Of a stretch of DNA of 42,287 nt, positions 28,064 to 37,292 are shown in pieces. Within the stretch, counting starts at the first letter, position 1; every line of letters begins with the position of its first letter. The stretch lies in the NCBI GenBank assembly GCA_024277055.1, contig JAJRVZ010000047.1, forward strand, positions 1-42,287. Reading direction: 5' to 3'. The stretch is from Calditrichota bacterium. GTDB lineage: Bacteria; Calditrichota; Calditrichia; JAJRVZ01. Position numbers and translations under genes: made by a program. The notes under the pieces were generated by a model. That model was given only the letters and a program-made list of their open reading frames with translations. It did no database searches and had not been told where the DNA came from.

Positions 28064-28100
28064 AAAGCCATGGCGGGTTCTTCCTGTCATGGCTTTTTTT
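28064..28100 (+). terminator. Rho-independent terminator of the parvulin gene
   Basis: AAAGCCATG (28064-28072) pairs with CATGGCTTT (28088-28096), followed on the plus strand by a run of T to 28100. It starts 31 bases after the stop codon. Confidence 0.88.
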
Positions 28101-28119
28101 GAAGGCCGGATGAATTGAC

Positions 28120-28145
28120 TAAACAACCGCCGATTTAACGGTTGT
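28120..28145 (-). terminator. Weak terminator-like hairpin after the TPP enzyme gene
   Basis: ACAACCG (28123-28129) pairs with CGGTTGT (28139-28145) with a 9-nt loop. On the minus strand it is followed only by TTTAGTC, a poor T-run, so its efficiency is doubtful. It lies 8 nt past the stop at 28153. Confidence 0.4.
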
Positions 28146-28152
28146 CTCCGGG

Positions 28153-29904
28153 TTAGCCGGTTACTTTCCTCAACAGTGCCCTGCCGACGAATCGGAACTT
28201 GTCTCCGACCGGGAATCGTTTCAGAACGGTTTCCACTACTCCTTTCGTAAACCGTGTGCGCTTAGAATAATCGACAGCCACATCAACGATGACCGGTTGC
28301 CCGTTTTCACTGATTTTAAGAGACTCGCTGATTATCGGTGCAATTTCATCCTGCCTGTTCATGGTCAGAAATGCCGCACCGGTCGCTTTTGCCACACCGC
28401 CGATATCGATCGTGCCGAGAATGCTGCAGGTTTTTCGGTTGTAGGGAATTTCCTGCCCCTGCGAAATCTGGGACAATTCCCCGTCATGGAATACAAAATA
28501 AATAACGCCGAGATTATTGATTGCCGCCGTAAGGATTTCCATGCAGGTCATCAGGAAGGCCCCGTCACCCACAATACCGACCACCTGTTTCCCGGGGTTG
28601 GCAAGTTTAACACCGATTGCCGCCGGGATGCAGTACCCCATGCAATTGAAATCAGTCGGTGAAATGAAATGGCCGGAACGGAAAACCGGAAAAAGTTCAG
28701 CGGCCAGAAACGTATGGTTTCCGTCATCTACAACCATATAAGCGTCATCTTCCAACTGTGTCCTCAGCTCCCCGAAGAATAAAGCGGGATTAACGCGATC
28801 GGTTTTCAATCCCATCCACTCATCTCTGTAAGCTGCCTTGTCATTCGCTATTTTGTCAGCCAGACCCGGATTTTTTGGTGGAAATTGTCTGGTTTGTAAA
28901 AGGCGGTTCATTTTTTCTAAAATCAAACCCGCATCCCCGGCCAGTGCAATTCTTGCCGGATAATTTTTATCGAACACCTTCGGGTTAATATCAATATGAA
29001 TCAAATCGTCCGGTACCCGCACTCCGAAACTACCGGTCGGTATTTCAGCAAAACGAACACCGACAGCCAGCAGCACATCACAATCCCTGAATGCATTTTC
29101 AGCGGCGGGTACCGCACTGGCTCCGAACCCCATCCCCGTGTGCAAAGGATGATCAGCGGGGAAAACGCTTAAACCCTGTAACGTGGTAGCCACCGGCGCG
29201 TTGAGTGTCTCTGCAAGTTCAACCAGTTCTTTCGTACAATTGCGACAACCCCAGCCCACGAACAACCCGGGTTTTTCTCCCTGAAGTAAAAGTTCAACCG
29301 CCTGTTCTATCAATTTTATCTTCGGCAAATCGGCTGTGCCCGCCGGAACATAATTCGGCAATTCTCCGACTTCACCTTTAAACAGCTGAATATTAACCGG
29401 TATTTCGATGAAGACGGGACCCGGTTCGCCTTCAACAGCAATCCGAAAGGCTTCAAAAACGGTTGGAACAATCTCTCTGTGCTTTTTGATTAAAAAGGTT
29501 GCTTTGGTTGTTTCAGCCAAAACCGAATGCTGATCCCACTGGTGCAGCTGATAGTGCATGCCTGAATCGCGACGTATGCCGCCGGAAATAATCAGCATGG
29601 GCACACCGTCAAGAAAGGCTTCGGCAATTCCGCTCATGGCGTGGGTTACCCCTGCTGCCGGAACAATTAAAAGCGTACCGACCCCTTCGCTTGTGCGGCT
29701 TACGCCGTCGGCCATAAATGATGCTCCACCTTCATGCGTAACCAGCACCGGAGTGATTTTTTCGGATTTATTCAATTCATCGTATATTTCGGTATTTTGC
29801 AAGCCGGGTATGCCGAAGGTAAATTTGACCGGCAGATGTTCGAGTGCATATCTCAGCAGCCATGCCCCGGTCGCAGCTTTTGGAATCGAAACAGACATTG
29901 TCAT
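28153..29904 (-). CDS. Thiamine pyrophosphate-dependent enzyme, acetolactate synthase-like
   Basis: A 583-residue protein with the three-domain TPP-enzyme plan: N-terminal Pyr domain with catalytic Glu58 (LVTHEGGASFMADG), central domain (GEKPGLFVGWG), C-terminal PP domain with GDGAFLMTCMEILTAA near 445 and FVFHDGELS where most relatives have NN or ND. The family includes acetolactate synthases, benzoylformate decarboxylase-like and oxalyl-CoA decarboxylase-like enzymes. The last 40 residues (KRTRFTKGVVETVLKRF) are basic and unlike IlvB. No small regulatory subunit is nearby. It follows the FAD-dehydrogenase gene by 76 nt on the same strand. Substrate unknown. Confidence 0.82.
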   Translation of the reverse strand: MTMSVSIPKAATGAWLLRYALEHLPVKFTFGIPGLQNTEIYDELNKSEKITPVLVTHEGGASFMADGVSRTSEGVGTLLIVPAAGVTHAMSGIAEAFLDGVPMLIISGGIRRDSGMHYQLHQWDQHSVLAETTKATFLIKKHREIVPTVFEAFRIAVEGEPGPVFIEIPVNIQLFKGEVGELPNYVPAGTADLPKIKLIEQAVELLLQGEKPGLFVGWGCRNCTKELVELAETLNAPVATTLQGLSVFPADHPLHTGMGFGASAVPAAENAFRDCDVLLAVGVRFAEIPTGSFGVRVPDDLIHIDINPKVFDKNYPARIALAGDAGLILEKMNRLLQTRQFPPKNPGLADKIANDKAAYRDEWMGLKTDRVNPALFFGELRTQLEDDAYMVVDDGNHTFLAAELFPVFRSGHFISPTDFNCMGYCIPAAIGVKLANPGKQVVGIVGDGAFLMTCMEILTAAINNLGVIYFVFHDGELSQISQGQEIPYNRKTCSILGTIDIGGVAKATGAAFLTMNRQDEIAPIISESLKISENGQPVIVDVAVDYSKRTRFTKGVVETVLKRFPVGDKFRFVGRALLRKVTG

Positions 29905-29980
29905 TTCCAGCAGAGCTGCATAAATTGATTTTTCATTTTAGTCCTCGATCTTTTCATCTTCAGTATCTTATTTTTGTTCA

Positions 29981-31585
29981 TCAGGCTTTAATACTCCTCG
30001 CGGCTACCTGCCCGGTAATGATACAGCTGCCGAGAAAAGTACCTTCAAGCGACCGCTTGCCGTGAATACCTCCACCGCCGAATCCGGCAGCCTCACCTAC
30101 GGCAAACAAACCGGATATCGCTTCACCTTTTGCATCTAAAACACGACACTCCAAATCGGTCTGAATGCCTCCGAGGCTTTTGCGTGTCAAAATGAACTGC
30201 CGAACGGCGATTAACGGCCGTGCCCCGGGATCATCGATAGCCTGAAACCGGCACAAACGCATACGGTCTCCCCGATACTGCCGGAAAAGGGACAGTTTTT
30301 TCAACTGGTCATCGCTGAAATCCGGTGAATCCTTTTTTGTTTCTTCATCATAGGCTGCAATATCCCTTTTGAATCGATCGGCATCAAAACTGTACCCCAG
30401 ATTGGACATATTTATTTTAGCCGCCAGTTCATCCGGAGAATCAGCAATGATAAAATCATCCGACTCGTTAATCAGTCGCCTGACCAGTTGTTTGTTTCCG
30501 AACAACACTCCTTTTATCAATCCAAACTTGCTTTTATTTCGAAAAGCAGTCATATAGTCACTACCGGAGACAGCCAGTTCACGGGCGGCAATTTTCATAT
30601 TCATGATATGCCAGGAGAACTGCCCCGGTAATTCACAGATTGTCCGCACCAGAAAACGTGTGTCCGTATAACCAATCAGGGGAGGCGGTCCAATGCGTGA
30701 ACCACTGGCGCTGAACCACAAAGCCGACCTTGGCGGCACCAGACTCAGTCCATGATTTGCCCTGTCGGGACGGGGATGCTTTATCCCTGCTGCATAATGC
30801 CATTGCAGATCGAGATGGGTAAGATTACCCCCAATTTTACGCACAGCTTCATGAAGCATTCCATCGGCAAACCGGTGAGAACCGTTTAGCAAATGCTCCG
30901 GTACCGTTGAAAAATCTTTGTGCCAGTGTTCTTTAACCTTGCTTAAATCACCGCCGCAAATCCCGCCGACGGCAATAACGATTACATCTGCTTTCGCTTC
31001 AAAGGGCCGACCGTTTCCTTCAAGCACACCCCGGCAACCGTACGCCCGCTTGTTTGAAAACAGAATTTCTTCAACCCGGTGTTCAAAGCGTATTTCCAGA
31101 TTGTTACGATTTGGATGCCGCCTCAGGAAATTCAGAACCGATTCAACCAGTCCGTATCCCGTCCCCCAGACAATGTGCCAACGCGGAAGACTGTTTCCGG
31201 GAATATCCATCCCTCTTTCCGGCCAGTTGACGACGGGAAGAAAGCTAACCTTCTTCGGCGAAAGCCAGTCCCAGATTAATTCTTTTGAATTATGCACATA
31301 GAATTCCGCCCATTTCCGCGGCCATTCATCGCCATTTTCAAATTCAGCATAACTCAGCCAGTCCTTCAGGGCCGTCTCCGGGGAATCCATAATTTTCGAC
31401 TTGCGCTGATGTGGAGTATCGACCATCATGATACCCCCAAATGATTCCCGCGCCAACCCGCCGATACGTTCCGGGGAATCACGGTCAAGCAGCAGAACCC
31501 TTTTATCGGATTCCAGTAATTCGATTGCGGTTACCAGCCCGGCAAGACCCGCACCGATTATGATTACATCAAAATCATATTTCAT
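29981..31585 (-). CDS. FAD-binding dehydrogenase (fumarate reductase/ketosteroid dehydrogenase-like flavoprotein)
   Basis: A 534-residue flavoprotein. Dinucleotide motif GAGLAG at 11-16 with the acidic end of strand 2 (LLLDRD), and a C-terminal FAD block GLFAVGEAAGFGGGGIHGKRSLEGTFLGSCIITG. Overall it matches the group annotated as putative FAD-binding dehydrogenase, related to fumarate reductase flavoprotein and 3-ketosteroid dehydrogenase; the family substrate is unknown. No signal peptide. ATG at 31585 preceded by CCGGGAAA. It probably shares a transcript with the downstream TPP enzyme. Confidence 0.85.
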   Translation of the reverse strand: MKYDFDVIIIGAGLAGLVTAIELLESDKRVLLLDRDSPERIGGLARESFGGIMMVDTPHQRKSKIMDSPETALKDWLSYAEFENGDEWPRKWAEFYVHNSKELIWDWLSPKKVSFLPVVNWPERGMDIPGNSLPRWHIVWGTGYGLVESVLNFLRRHPNRNNLEIRFEHRVEEILFSNKRAYGCRGVLEGNGRPFEAKADVIVIAVGGICGGDLSKVKEHWHKDFSTVPEHLLNGSHRFADGMLHEAVRKIGGNLTHLDLQWHYAAGIKHPRPDRANHGLSLVPPRSALWFSASGSRIGPPPLIGYTDTRFLVRTICELPGQFSWHIMNMKIAARELAVSGSDYMTAFRNKSKFGLIKGVLFGNKQLVRRLINESDDFIIADSPDELAAKINMSNLGYSFDADRFKRDIAAYDEETKKDSPDFSDDQLKKLSLFRQYRGDRMRLCRFQAIDDPGARPLIAVRQFILTRKSLGGIQTDLECRVLDAKGEAISGLFAVGEAAGFGGGGIHGKRSLEGTFLGSCIITGQVAARSIKA

Positions 31586-31700
31586 ATTAATTTCCCGGAG
31601 AATATTCGGAAAAATATGAAATTATAAATTTAAATCAAACTTCGGAAAAGACTAAAATCTGGACCATCAACAATCATAAAAATCAAAGAGGAGTATTTTT

Positions 31701-32180
31701 TCAATAGGTTTCCTGCTCATCGAGCATGACTACCAGCTCAACACCGGCCTGCTCAAAAAGCTGACGGGTATCCTGTGCGGCATGATAACGCTTTTTCGCC
31801 ACGACTTTTCTTATTCCGACACTGATTATCAGCATTGCACATACCCTGCAGGGTTCCATGGTACAATACAGCGTTGTTTCTTCAAGGGAAATACCCCATC
31901 TTGCCGCCTGGCAGATTGCATTCTGTTCTGCATGAATGGTGCGCATGCAATGTTGTCGCTCGGTACCGTCATCATCAATAACTTTTTTGAAAAGATGGCC
32001 GGCCTCGTCACAATGAGGAAATCCCGGAGGGGAGCCGACATAACCGGTGCAGAGAATCCGCTTGTCTTTAACGATTACACAACCGCTGCGGCCCCGATCA
32101 CAGGTGGCACGCAGAGAAACTTCGTCCACAAGTTTGATAAAATATTCGTCCCAGGTCGGACGACGGGGTGTTTCGGACAT
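31701..32180 (-). CDS. Deoxycytidylate (dCMP) deaminase family protein
   Basis: A 159-residue zinc-dependent deaminase. The zinc and proton-shuttle set is complete: His83-Ala-Glu85 in TIHAEQNAI and Cys111/Cys114 in MEPCRVCAM. The N-terminal WDEYFIKLVDEVSLRATC and RILCTGYVGSPPGFPHC regions fit the ComEB/dCMP deaminase family, which turns dCMP into dUMP for dTMP synthesis. GGAAGG precedes the ATG at 32180. It lies 9 nt after the beta-lactamase-like gene, so the two are probably co-transcribed. Confidence 0.92.
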   Translation of the reverse strand: MSETPRRPTWDEYFIKLVDEVSLRATCDRGRSGCVIVKDKRILCTGYVGSPPGFPHCDEAGHLFKKVIDDDGTERQHCMRTIHAEQNAICQAARWGISLEETTLYCTMEPCRVCAMLIISVGIRKVVAKKRYHAAQDTRQLFEQAGVELVVMLDEQETY

Positions 32181-32189
32181 AATACCTTC

Positions 32190-33659
32190 CTAATTTGAAC
32201 GTAACCGGTTTAGTTTCGCCAGGGCGTTCTTCTTAAGTTGTTCTTTAAATTCCCGGTTCAAATTAGTGTCATTCGGAATTTTTTGCAAGGAAAGATTATA
32301 ATACATAATGGCCAGATCGCTATATCCGGCAACCATGTAGGCCTCTCCCAGGCTATCGTAGGTATTGGCGGAATTCGGAAAGGCCAGAACGTTTATCTTA
32401 AAAATCTCAATTGCTTCATCAAATTTATTCATGTTCAGCAACAGATAGCCGACCCGGTTAAAATCCGCCTCGGCAAATGTATATTCCGCAGAGTCGGCCA
32501 CTTTTAATTGTTCATATTTTTTAAGGCCGGCTTTCGTACTTTTGGTGATCATTTCTGCGGCAACTTCTTCTGCCGCGCTTCTACTGGGTATTTGGTAGGG
32601 CTGATCATACAAAATGGCCATGATCTTATCACCGATCTCTGTAATTCCTCTACCGGAACTATTGCGCAACAGAATTATTACCGTTTCATCCTTGGGAATA
32701 CGCACGATCCTGGATGTAAAACCCTTCAGACCGCCGTTGTGGGTAATCACCTTTAAGGTATCGGAATAGGCGCCGACTACCGCCTTAACGACGGACCATC
32801 CGTAGCCGTATCCGAAATTATTCATGCTGAACATTTTATCACGGGATTCCGATGAAAGCAGTTTATCGGTCTGCAATGCCCTGTCCCACTTGAACAAATC
32901 TTCAACGGTAGAATACAAGCCGGCCGCCGCATACATGCTCGATAGATCCATATAATCCGCTTCCTGAAAACCCAACAGGGTCCGGTTATAGCCGATCGCC
33001 TGATTCGGACGGCGGTTACCCGGTAAATCATAACCCGTATTGCTCATTTGCAGGGGCTCAAGAATTTTTTCCTTTAATACCTGACCGTAACTTTTTCCGG
33101 TAATCTTTTCGATGATCATTCCAAGCAGGATGAAATTTGAATTGTTGTAATTGAAGGTTTTACCCGGTTCAGCCAGAACAGGCAGATCAATGATCAAATC
33201 AACCAGCTGTTGCGGGGTATAGCTTTCGGCCGTGCGGTTCTTGTAAAATCCGGGTATATTGGTGTAGTCCTGCAAACCCGAGGTATTGTTCATTAAATGA
33301 TGAAGCGTGATGTGTTCCCCTTTTTCTGCGGGAAATTCAGGAAGATACTCGCACAGGGAAGCATGGATATCAAGCCTGCCCTCCTCGGCCAGTTTTAAAA
33401 TCAAAGCAGAAGTAAAGGCCTTGGTCATGGAAGCTATTCTGAAACGTGTCGATGTTTCGTTTCTTATACCTTGCTTTCTGTCCGCCAAACCTATCCCCCG
33501 TGCATAGATTATCTTGCCATGCTCGGCAACCAGCACGGAGCCTTCGAATCTTCCCAGTTTATGATATTTGTTCAGTAAAAAATCAATGTGGTCTGCATGA
33601 AGATTGGCCAAAACGGGAAAAGCCCCTATGACCAGCAACAAAAGGATTTTTTTTAGCAT
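32190..33659 (-). CDS. Serine beta-lactamase-like (class C/S12) protein with TPR tail, exported
   Basis: A 489-residue exported protein (signal peptide 1-22). The penicillin-binding fold motifs are S77-M-T-K80 (SxxK), Y171-N-N173 (YxN) and HNG in ITHNGGLKGF. After about residue 370 come TPR-like helices (NTYDSLGEAYMVAGYSDLAIMYYNLSLQ). This arrangement is common among FCB-group esterase or D-aminopeptidase-like S12 proteins; activity on beta-lactams is not implied. GGAGATAAC precedes the ATG at 33659. Confidence 0.9.
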   Translation of the reverse strand: MLKKILLLLVIGAFPVLANLHADHIDFLLNKYHKLGRFEGSVLVAEHGKIIYARGIGLADRKQGIRNETSTRFRIASMTKAFTSALILKLAEEGRLDIHASLCEYLPEFPAEKGEHITLHHLMNNTSGLQDYTNIPGFYKNRTAESYTPQQLVDLIIDLPVLAEPGKTFNYNNSNFILLGMIIEKITGKSYGQVLKEKILEPLQMSNTGYDLPGNRRPNQAIGYNRTLLGFQEADYMDLSSMYAAAGLYSTVEDLFKWDRALQTDKLLSSESRDKMFSMNNFGYGYGWSVVKAVVGAYSDTLKVITHNGGLKGFTSRIVRIPKDETVIILLRNSSGRGITEIGDKIMAILYDQPYQIPSRSAAEEVAAEMITKSTKAGLKKYEQLKVADSAEYTFAEADFNRVGYLLLNMNKFDEAIEIFKINVLAFPNSANTYDSLGEAYMVAGYSDLAIMYYNLSLQKIPNDTNLNREFKEQLKKNALAKLNRLRSN

Positions 33660-33729
33660 GTTATCTCCGAAAAATTCCTGCGGATATTTTCCCTACGTTT
33701 AAAAAAATAAAAGGTTACCGCATTTTGAT

Positions 33730-34158
33730 TTATTCCGATGCAGTTTTAAGTGCGTGATAAGCCTGCAGATATCGATCCAGACGTTGCAAAGAGTCATCGC
33801 TAATTTTGTCGATACGACTCAGCTCCATATTATCCAGCAAATCCGCCAGCTTCACCCGCACCGCGAGGGGATTACGCTTGACTCTTTCAATATAGGAATT
33901 CCAGTGCTCCCCTTCTCTCCTGCTGAGGGCAACCACTGCATCGATTACCCTTTCGGAGAATCCGGCCTTGCGGATATCCTGTTCGGTCATTGAAGAATCT
34001 TCGATCACATCATGTAATACCGCCACAAGTCTCTCTTCATCAGTATTAACCCGGCTCATGACCCGCAGGACATGCAAAATATACGGTTTGCCGTAACGGT
34101 CCTTTTGACCGAAATGAACTTTAACGGCTATTTTGAGTGCCGTATCCAAATCAAACAT
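33730..34158 (-). CDS. HD-domain phosphohydrolase, SpoT/MESH1-like
   Basis: A 142-residue stand-alone HD-domain protein. H15 (VHFGQKDRYGKPYILH), H29, the H49-D50 pair in LHDVIEDSS and the late Asp of VKLADLLDN match the hydrolase domain of RelA/SpoT enzymes and small alarmone hydrolases such as MESH1, so hydrolysis of (p)ppGpp or a related nucleotide is plausible. No synthetase or TGS domain. I chose ATG at 34158; a TTG at 34173 would add five residues. Neither has a good ribosome-binding site. Confidence 0.85.
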   Translation of the reverse strand: MFDLDTALKIAVKVHFGQKDRYGKPYILHVLRVMSRVNTDEERLVAVLHDVIEDSSMTEQDIRKAGFSERVIDAVVALSRREGEHWNSYIERVKRNPLAVRVKLADLLDNMELSRIDKISDDSLQRLDRYLQAYHALKTASE

Positions 34159-34262
34159 AGTCTTCGATTTCAATTTCCAAAATAAAACTCATAAATGCCT
34201 GATACGATTTATTCCGAAACAGTAAGTTGCGCCAATTCTCAATTATTATAAAAAACAGTTGG

Positions 34263-35099
34263 TTATTGCATGCTGAAACGGTTTCCGACCTGGAGTAATT
34301 GAACCCGTTCTCTGAATATATCAAACATTCGCCGAATCATTTTGAATCCCGTACAGTGCAGCGGAACCAGGTATTCGGGATTCAATTCTTCCAGCGCATG
34401 CGCTACACGATCGATTTTTTGTTGATCTGCCTGGTAGAGATGCATGCCGCCGATGACTGCAAATATCGTCTTATTGCCGGTTATGCGCATCGCATGTTTC
34501 AGGGTGTTGATCGTTCCGGCGTGTCCGCACCCCATTAAGACGATCAATCCCTTTTTCGTATTTAAAATAAGGGCCATATCATCGTGTAATTCGTCGGTGA
34601 TATAACTTTCACGTACCCTTTGCTGGTAAGATTCATCAATCTGCTCAAACTCGGCTTTTCTCGGGATTTCTCCGCTGATCCATACATCGGGCAGCAATTC
34701 CTGTTTATGGGCCGTAAAATTGAATTCCGCACCCATATTCTCGATATTTGGTGGTTCCCATGGCACGCCGATGTCCAGCCTGCCCTCCGGGTAAACACGG
34801 TACTTCTTATTGATCAGAACCGGATGGCAATAAACGGAAATTTTTCCGTGGCGATGCAACAAGGCGGGTAACCCTCCGCAATGATCGTAATGACCATGAC
34901 TCAGGAACAGGCAGCGGGTGTTTTGCAACTCAACCCCGCATTCGGATGCATTGCCCACAAGGGCATCCGTTTGACCGCAATCGAACAGGATATTACCGTT
35001 TTCGGTTTCAACAAACAACGACAGCCCCTGTTCCGCTACCAGCCGGGGATTATTTACGCGATTTTCACAGAGAATTGTAATGCGAACCGAGGTTAACAT
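34263..35099 (-). CDS. Metallo-beta-lactamase fold hydrolase (COG1237-like)
   Basis: A 278-residue soluble MBL-fold protein. Zinc motif H68-G-H70-Y-D72-H73 in FLSHGHYDHCGGLPALL, later ligands in LMGCGHAGTINTL and VPLHCTGF. The pattern LFDCGQTDALVGNASECGVEL and the order of motifs fit COG1237, whose relatives include the ribofuranosylaminobenzene-phosphate synthase group of methanogens; the bacterial role is unknown. AGGAGTATGCC precedes the ATG at 35099. Also called: generic metal-dependent hydrolase. Confidence 0.88.
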   Translation of the reverse strand: MLTSVRITILCENRVNNPRLVAEQGLSLFVETENGNILFDCGQTDALVGNASECGVELQNTRCLFLSHGHYDHCGGLPALLHRHGKISVYCHPVLINKKYRVYPEGRLDIGVPWEPPNIENMGAEFNFTAHKQELLPDVWISGEIPRKAEFEQIDESYQQRVRESYITDELHDDMALILNTKKGLIVLMGCGHAGTINTLKHAMRITGNKTIFAVIGGMHLYQADQQKIDRVAHALEELNPEYLVPLHCTGFKMIRRMFDIFRERVQLLQVGNRFSMQ

Positions 35100-35203
35100 G
35101 GCATACTCCTTATATTTGTACGACCATGTTCCTTCCGATGGAATTAGATCCTTTTCTCGATTTAACCTGTATTCGAAGAAATAGTTGCTTTAAAATGATA
35201 AAA

Positions 35204-36298
35204 TCAGTCGAGTTCCGTATTCAGACGAAACAGTAATATTCTGTTATTTCCGCTGTCACAGATATACACGGTGGGGTCGACACCGCCGAGGGTTACGGCA
35301 ATACCGGAAGGATTATTCAGCGGTTTTAAATCAGAATCATTTCCGAACAGTTCCTCACCGCCGAAGGATTGCAGCAGTTTCCCGGCCGGATTGTATCGAT
35401 AGACATTGTAGGGATGCCCGGTATCGCTTCTTTGATCCAGTACGAAGATGAAACCGCTGTTATCAACTTCGATATCTATCGGATGCAAAAAACCACCGAC
35501 GGTATACAGATCATTATTAATATAAGCGGTATTCGGTCCGAGGGTCAATTCCTGCCCCGACCCGAAAGCTGCGACTCCCTGTACTTTAAAATTATTTTCC
35601 CCCACGTGACCAAAAAGAAAATCCAGCCGGCCGTAGCGTTGGCTTTGTACCGTAGTCGGTTGCTTCACGACAAAAAGTCCCTGACCTTCCCGAAAAAGAG
35701 GAAGCGGCCCGCGTCTTATCAGCTGGTTTTCCACGGCATTTTTTTCAAAAAACTCGAAATCTATGATATCGCCGTAAGTCGAATCGTCCGCATCCACTGC
35801 GGCGGCATAGGCTCGGTGCCTGCCTTCGTAAAAGTAGGCGGTAATTCCCCTGTAAACCAGGCTGCTGTTCTGGCTGTATTCGTGCACAACCTCCACCGGC
35901 GCCTGCCCGATCCGGTGATTATGACTGACGAGATCAATCTTATAAACCTTGTTGGTGCCGTTGACGATCAGCAGGTTCAGCAGGTTGTCCTGTGTGATGG
36001 CCAGCGGGTTTTCAACGGGTTGTGAAACACCCTGTACGGCCCCAAGAATATCGAGCATGATGATGCGGTTATTTCCGGTATCACACACATAAATCAGGTT
36101 ATCCAGACCAAGTATGATATCCGACGGCTGATTCATAACAACACCGAATTCCGCATCCCACACCGGAAGCAATTGCACATAAACTTCTTTCCCGACATTG
36201 CCAAGCCCGGTATTCGGTACCGTCGGAAGGCCGATTTTTACATTTTTACAACCGGTGATGATCAGTACGATCAAAACGATCTTCATCCAATAGCGCAT
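35204..36298 (-). CDS. NHL/beta-propeller lipoprotein
   Basis: A 364-residue lipoprotein (IITGC, lipobox Cys17). Repeated propeller phrases: PSDIILGLDNLIYVCDTGNNRIIMLD near 60-85, HPIDIEVDNSGFIFVLD later, and NPSGIAVTLGGVDPTVYICDSGNNRILLF at the end, so a six-bladed NHL-type propeller is likely. The start is 1 nt after the PorV-like stop. In FCB genomes such proteins often accompany TonB receptors and PorV-like proteins, with a probable scaffold or binding role. Confidence 0.88.
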   Translation of the reverse strand: MRYWMKIVLIVLIITGCKNVKIGLPTVPNTGLGNVGKEVYVQLLPVWDAEFGVVMNQPSDIILGLDNLIYVCDTGNNRIIMLDILGAVQGVSQPVENPLAITQDNLLNLLIVNGTNKVYKIDLVSHNHRIGQAPVEVVHEYSQNSSLVYRGITAYFYEGRHRAYAAAVDADDSTYGDIIDFEFFEKNAVENQLIRRGPLPLFREGQGLFVVKQPTTVQSQRYGRLDFLFGHVGENNFKVQGVAAFGSGQELTLGPNTAYINNDLYTVGGFLHPIDIEVDNSGFIFVLDQRSDTGHPYNVYRYNPAGKLLQSFGGEELFGNDSDLKPLNNPSGIAVTLGGVDPTVYICDSGNNRILLFRLNTELD

Positions 36299-36299
36299 T

Positions 36300-37292
36300 T
36301 CAGAATTCCAGTAAAAAATTGAATCGGTTCACCGTTCCCAGGCGACCAAAATTGGTGAATGCATAATCCACCCGAACCGTTGCAATGTTCAGTGATTGTC
36401 TTAATCCGAATCCGGCTGAAAAATCCTCTTCGACCTGTGCCGTTTTAAAACCGGCGCGCAATGCCAGAAAACCGTTCCACATATACTCTACACCGAAATT
36501 AATGTTTTCCGAATTGTCATTGGGATGATTGAGTTGTATCGCCGCGGTCAGGCGGTTGTTTTCATCGAATTCAAAATCGTTGGCAATACCGAATCGAAAC
36601 ATCGTGGGCGGTGCGAACGATTGAAAACTGTTTACCGTGTGCGTCCGGTTGTTCAAATCCTTCTGCCGGAAAGAGCCGGTCGGTGTAATGTCCGTTCCGA
36701 AATTGGACAGACTGACAGCAAAGCGGGTATTGGCGAACCCGGTACGGTAGTAAGTACCCAGATCGAACAGCAAAGAGGACATTGAAACTTCGGCAATATC
36801 CTCCCGAGAAGACTTCAGAGTCACTCCGAAGCTGAACTGATCCGTCATTCGTCGTGCATAGGAAACACCGAATAACGCATCGGAAAAGGTGAAATACTGG
36901 CCGGTTCCTAACGGCTGAAAAACAGTGGTTTCTTCCATATCGGCCATGTGCAGATAAGTAAGAGAAAAGCCAATGGTGTTCAGGGCGTCCAGGTGATACA
37001 CAATTCCCGCATTTTCGATTTTTACATCCACCACCCATTGGGTATGGTCGAAATAGACCTGGTTTTCGGTGAATTGCGCCAGTCCGGCAGGATTCCAGTA
37101 CAAGGCGCTGGCATCGTTTGCAACGGCGATGAAGGCCTGCCCGAAAGCTTCGGCCCGGGCACCGACGCCGATTTTCAGAAACTGTGCACTTGAAGTGCCG
37201 ACACGCTGCGCGCCCAAAGTGGGCAACAGCTGCGCCTGCAGCAAAAAAGGCAACAGAAAAAAAGCCAGTATGTAGGATGTGCGTTTCATCAT
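36300..37292 (-). CDS. PorV/PorQ-family outer-membrane protein
   Basis: A 330-residue outer-membrane beta-barrel protein. Signal peptide MMKRTSYILAFFLLPFLLQAQ, then the family-typical SSAQFLKIGVGARAEAFGQAFIAVANDASALYWNPAGLA. PorV shuttles type IX secretion cargo to the attachment complex; PorQ is a relative. I start at the ATG at 37292 (a second ATG follows directly at 37289), which overlaps the TonB-receptor stop by one base (TGATG); the frame runs further upstream to 37379 but that part lies inside the receptor gene and lacks a leader. Confidence 0.9.
   Translation of the reverse strand: MMKRTSYILAFFLLPFLLQAQLLPTLGAQRVGTSSAQFLKIGVGARAEAFGQAFIAVANDASALYWNPAGLAQFTENQVYFDHTQWVVDVKIENAGIVYHLDALNTIGFSLTYLHMADMEETTVFQPLGTGQYFTFSDALFGVSYARRMTDQFSFGVTLKSSREDIAEVSMSSLLFDLGTYYRTGFANTRFAVSLSNFGTDITPTGSFRQKDLNNRTHTVNSFQSFAPPTMFRFGIANDFEFDENNRLTAAIQLNHPNDNSENINFGVEYMWNGFLALRAGFKTAQVEEDFSAGFGLRQSLNIATVRVDYAFTNFGRLGTVNRFNFLLEF

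Noticed and set aside
28153-29904. ilvB (biosynthetic acetolactate synthase)
   Set aside because: No ilvN or other branched-chain genes nearby, altered metal-site motif and different C-terminus.
32190-33659. Antibiotic-resistance beta-lactamase
   Set aside because: It has the class C fold motifs, but the TPR tail and family resemblance point to an S12 peptidase or esterase-like protein.
35369-36025. 218-codon open frame on the plus strand
   Set aside because: Antisense to the NHL lipoprotein; no ribosome-binding site or domain.
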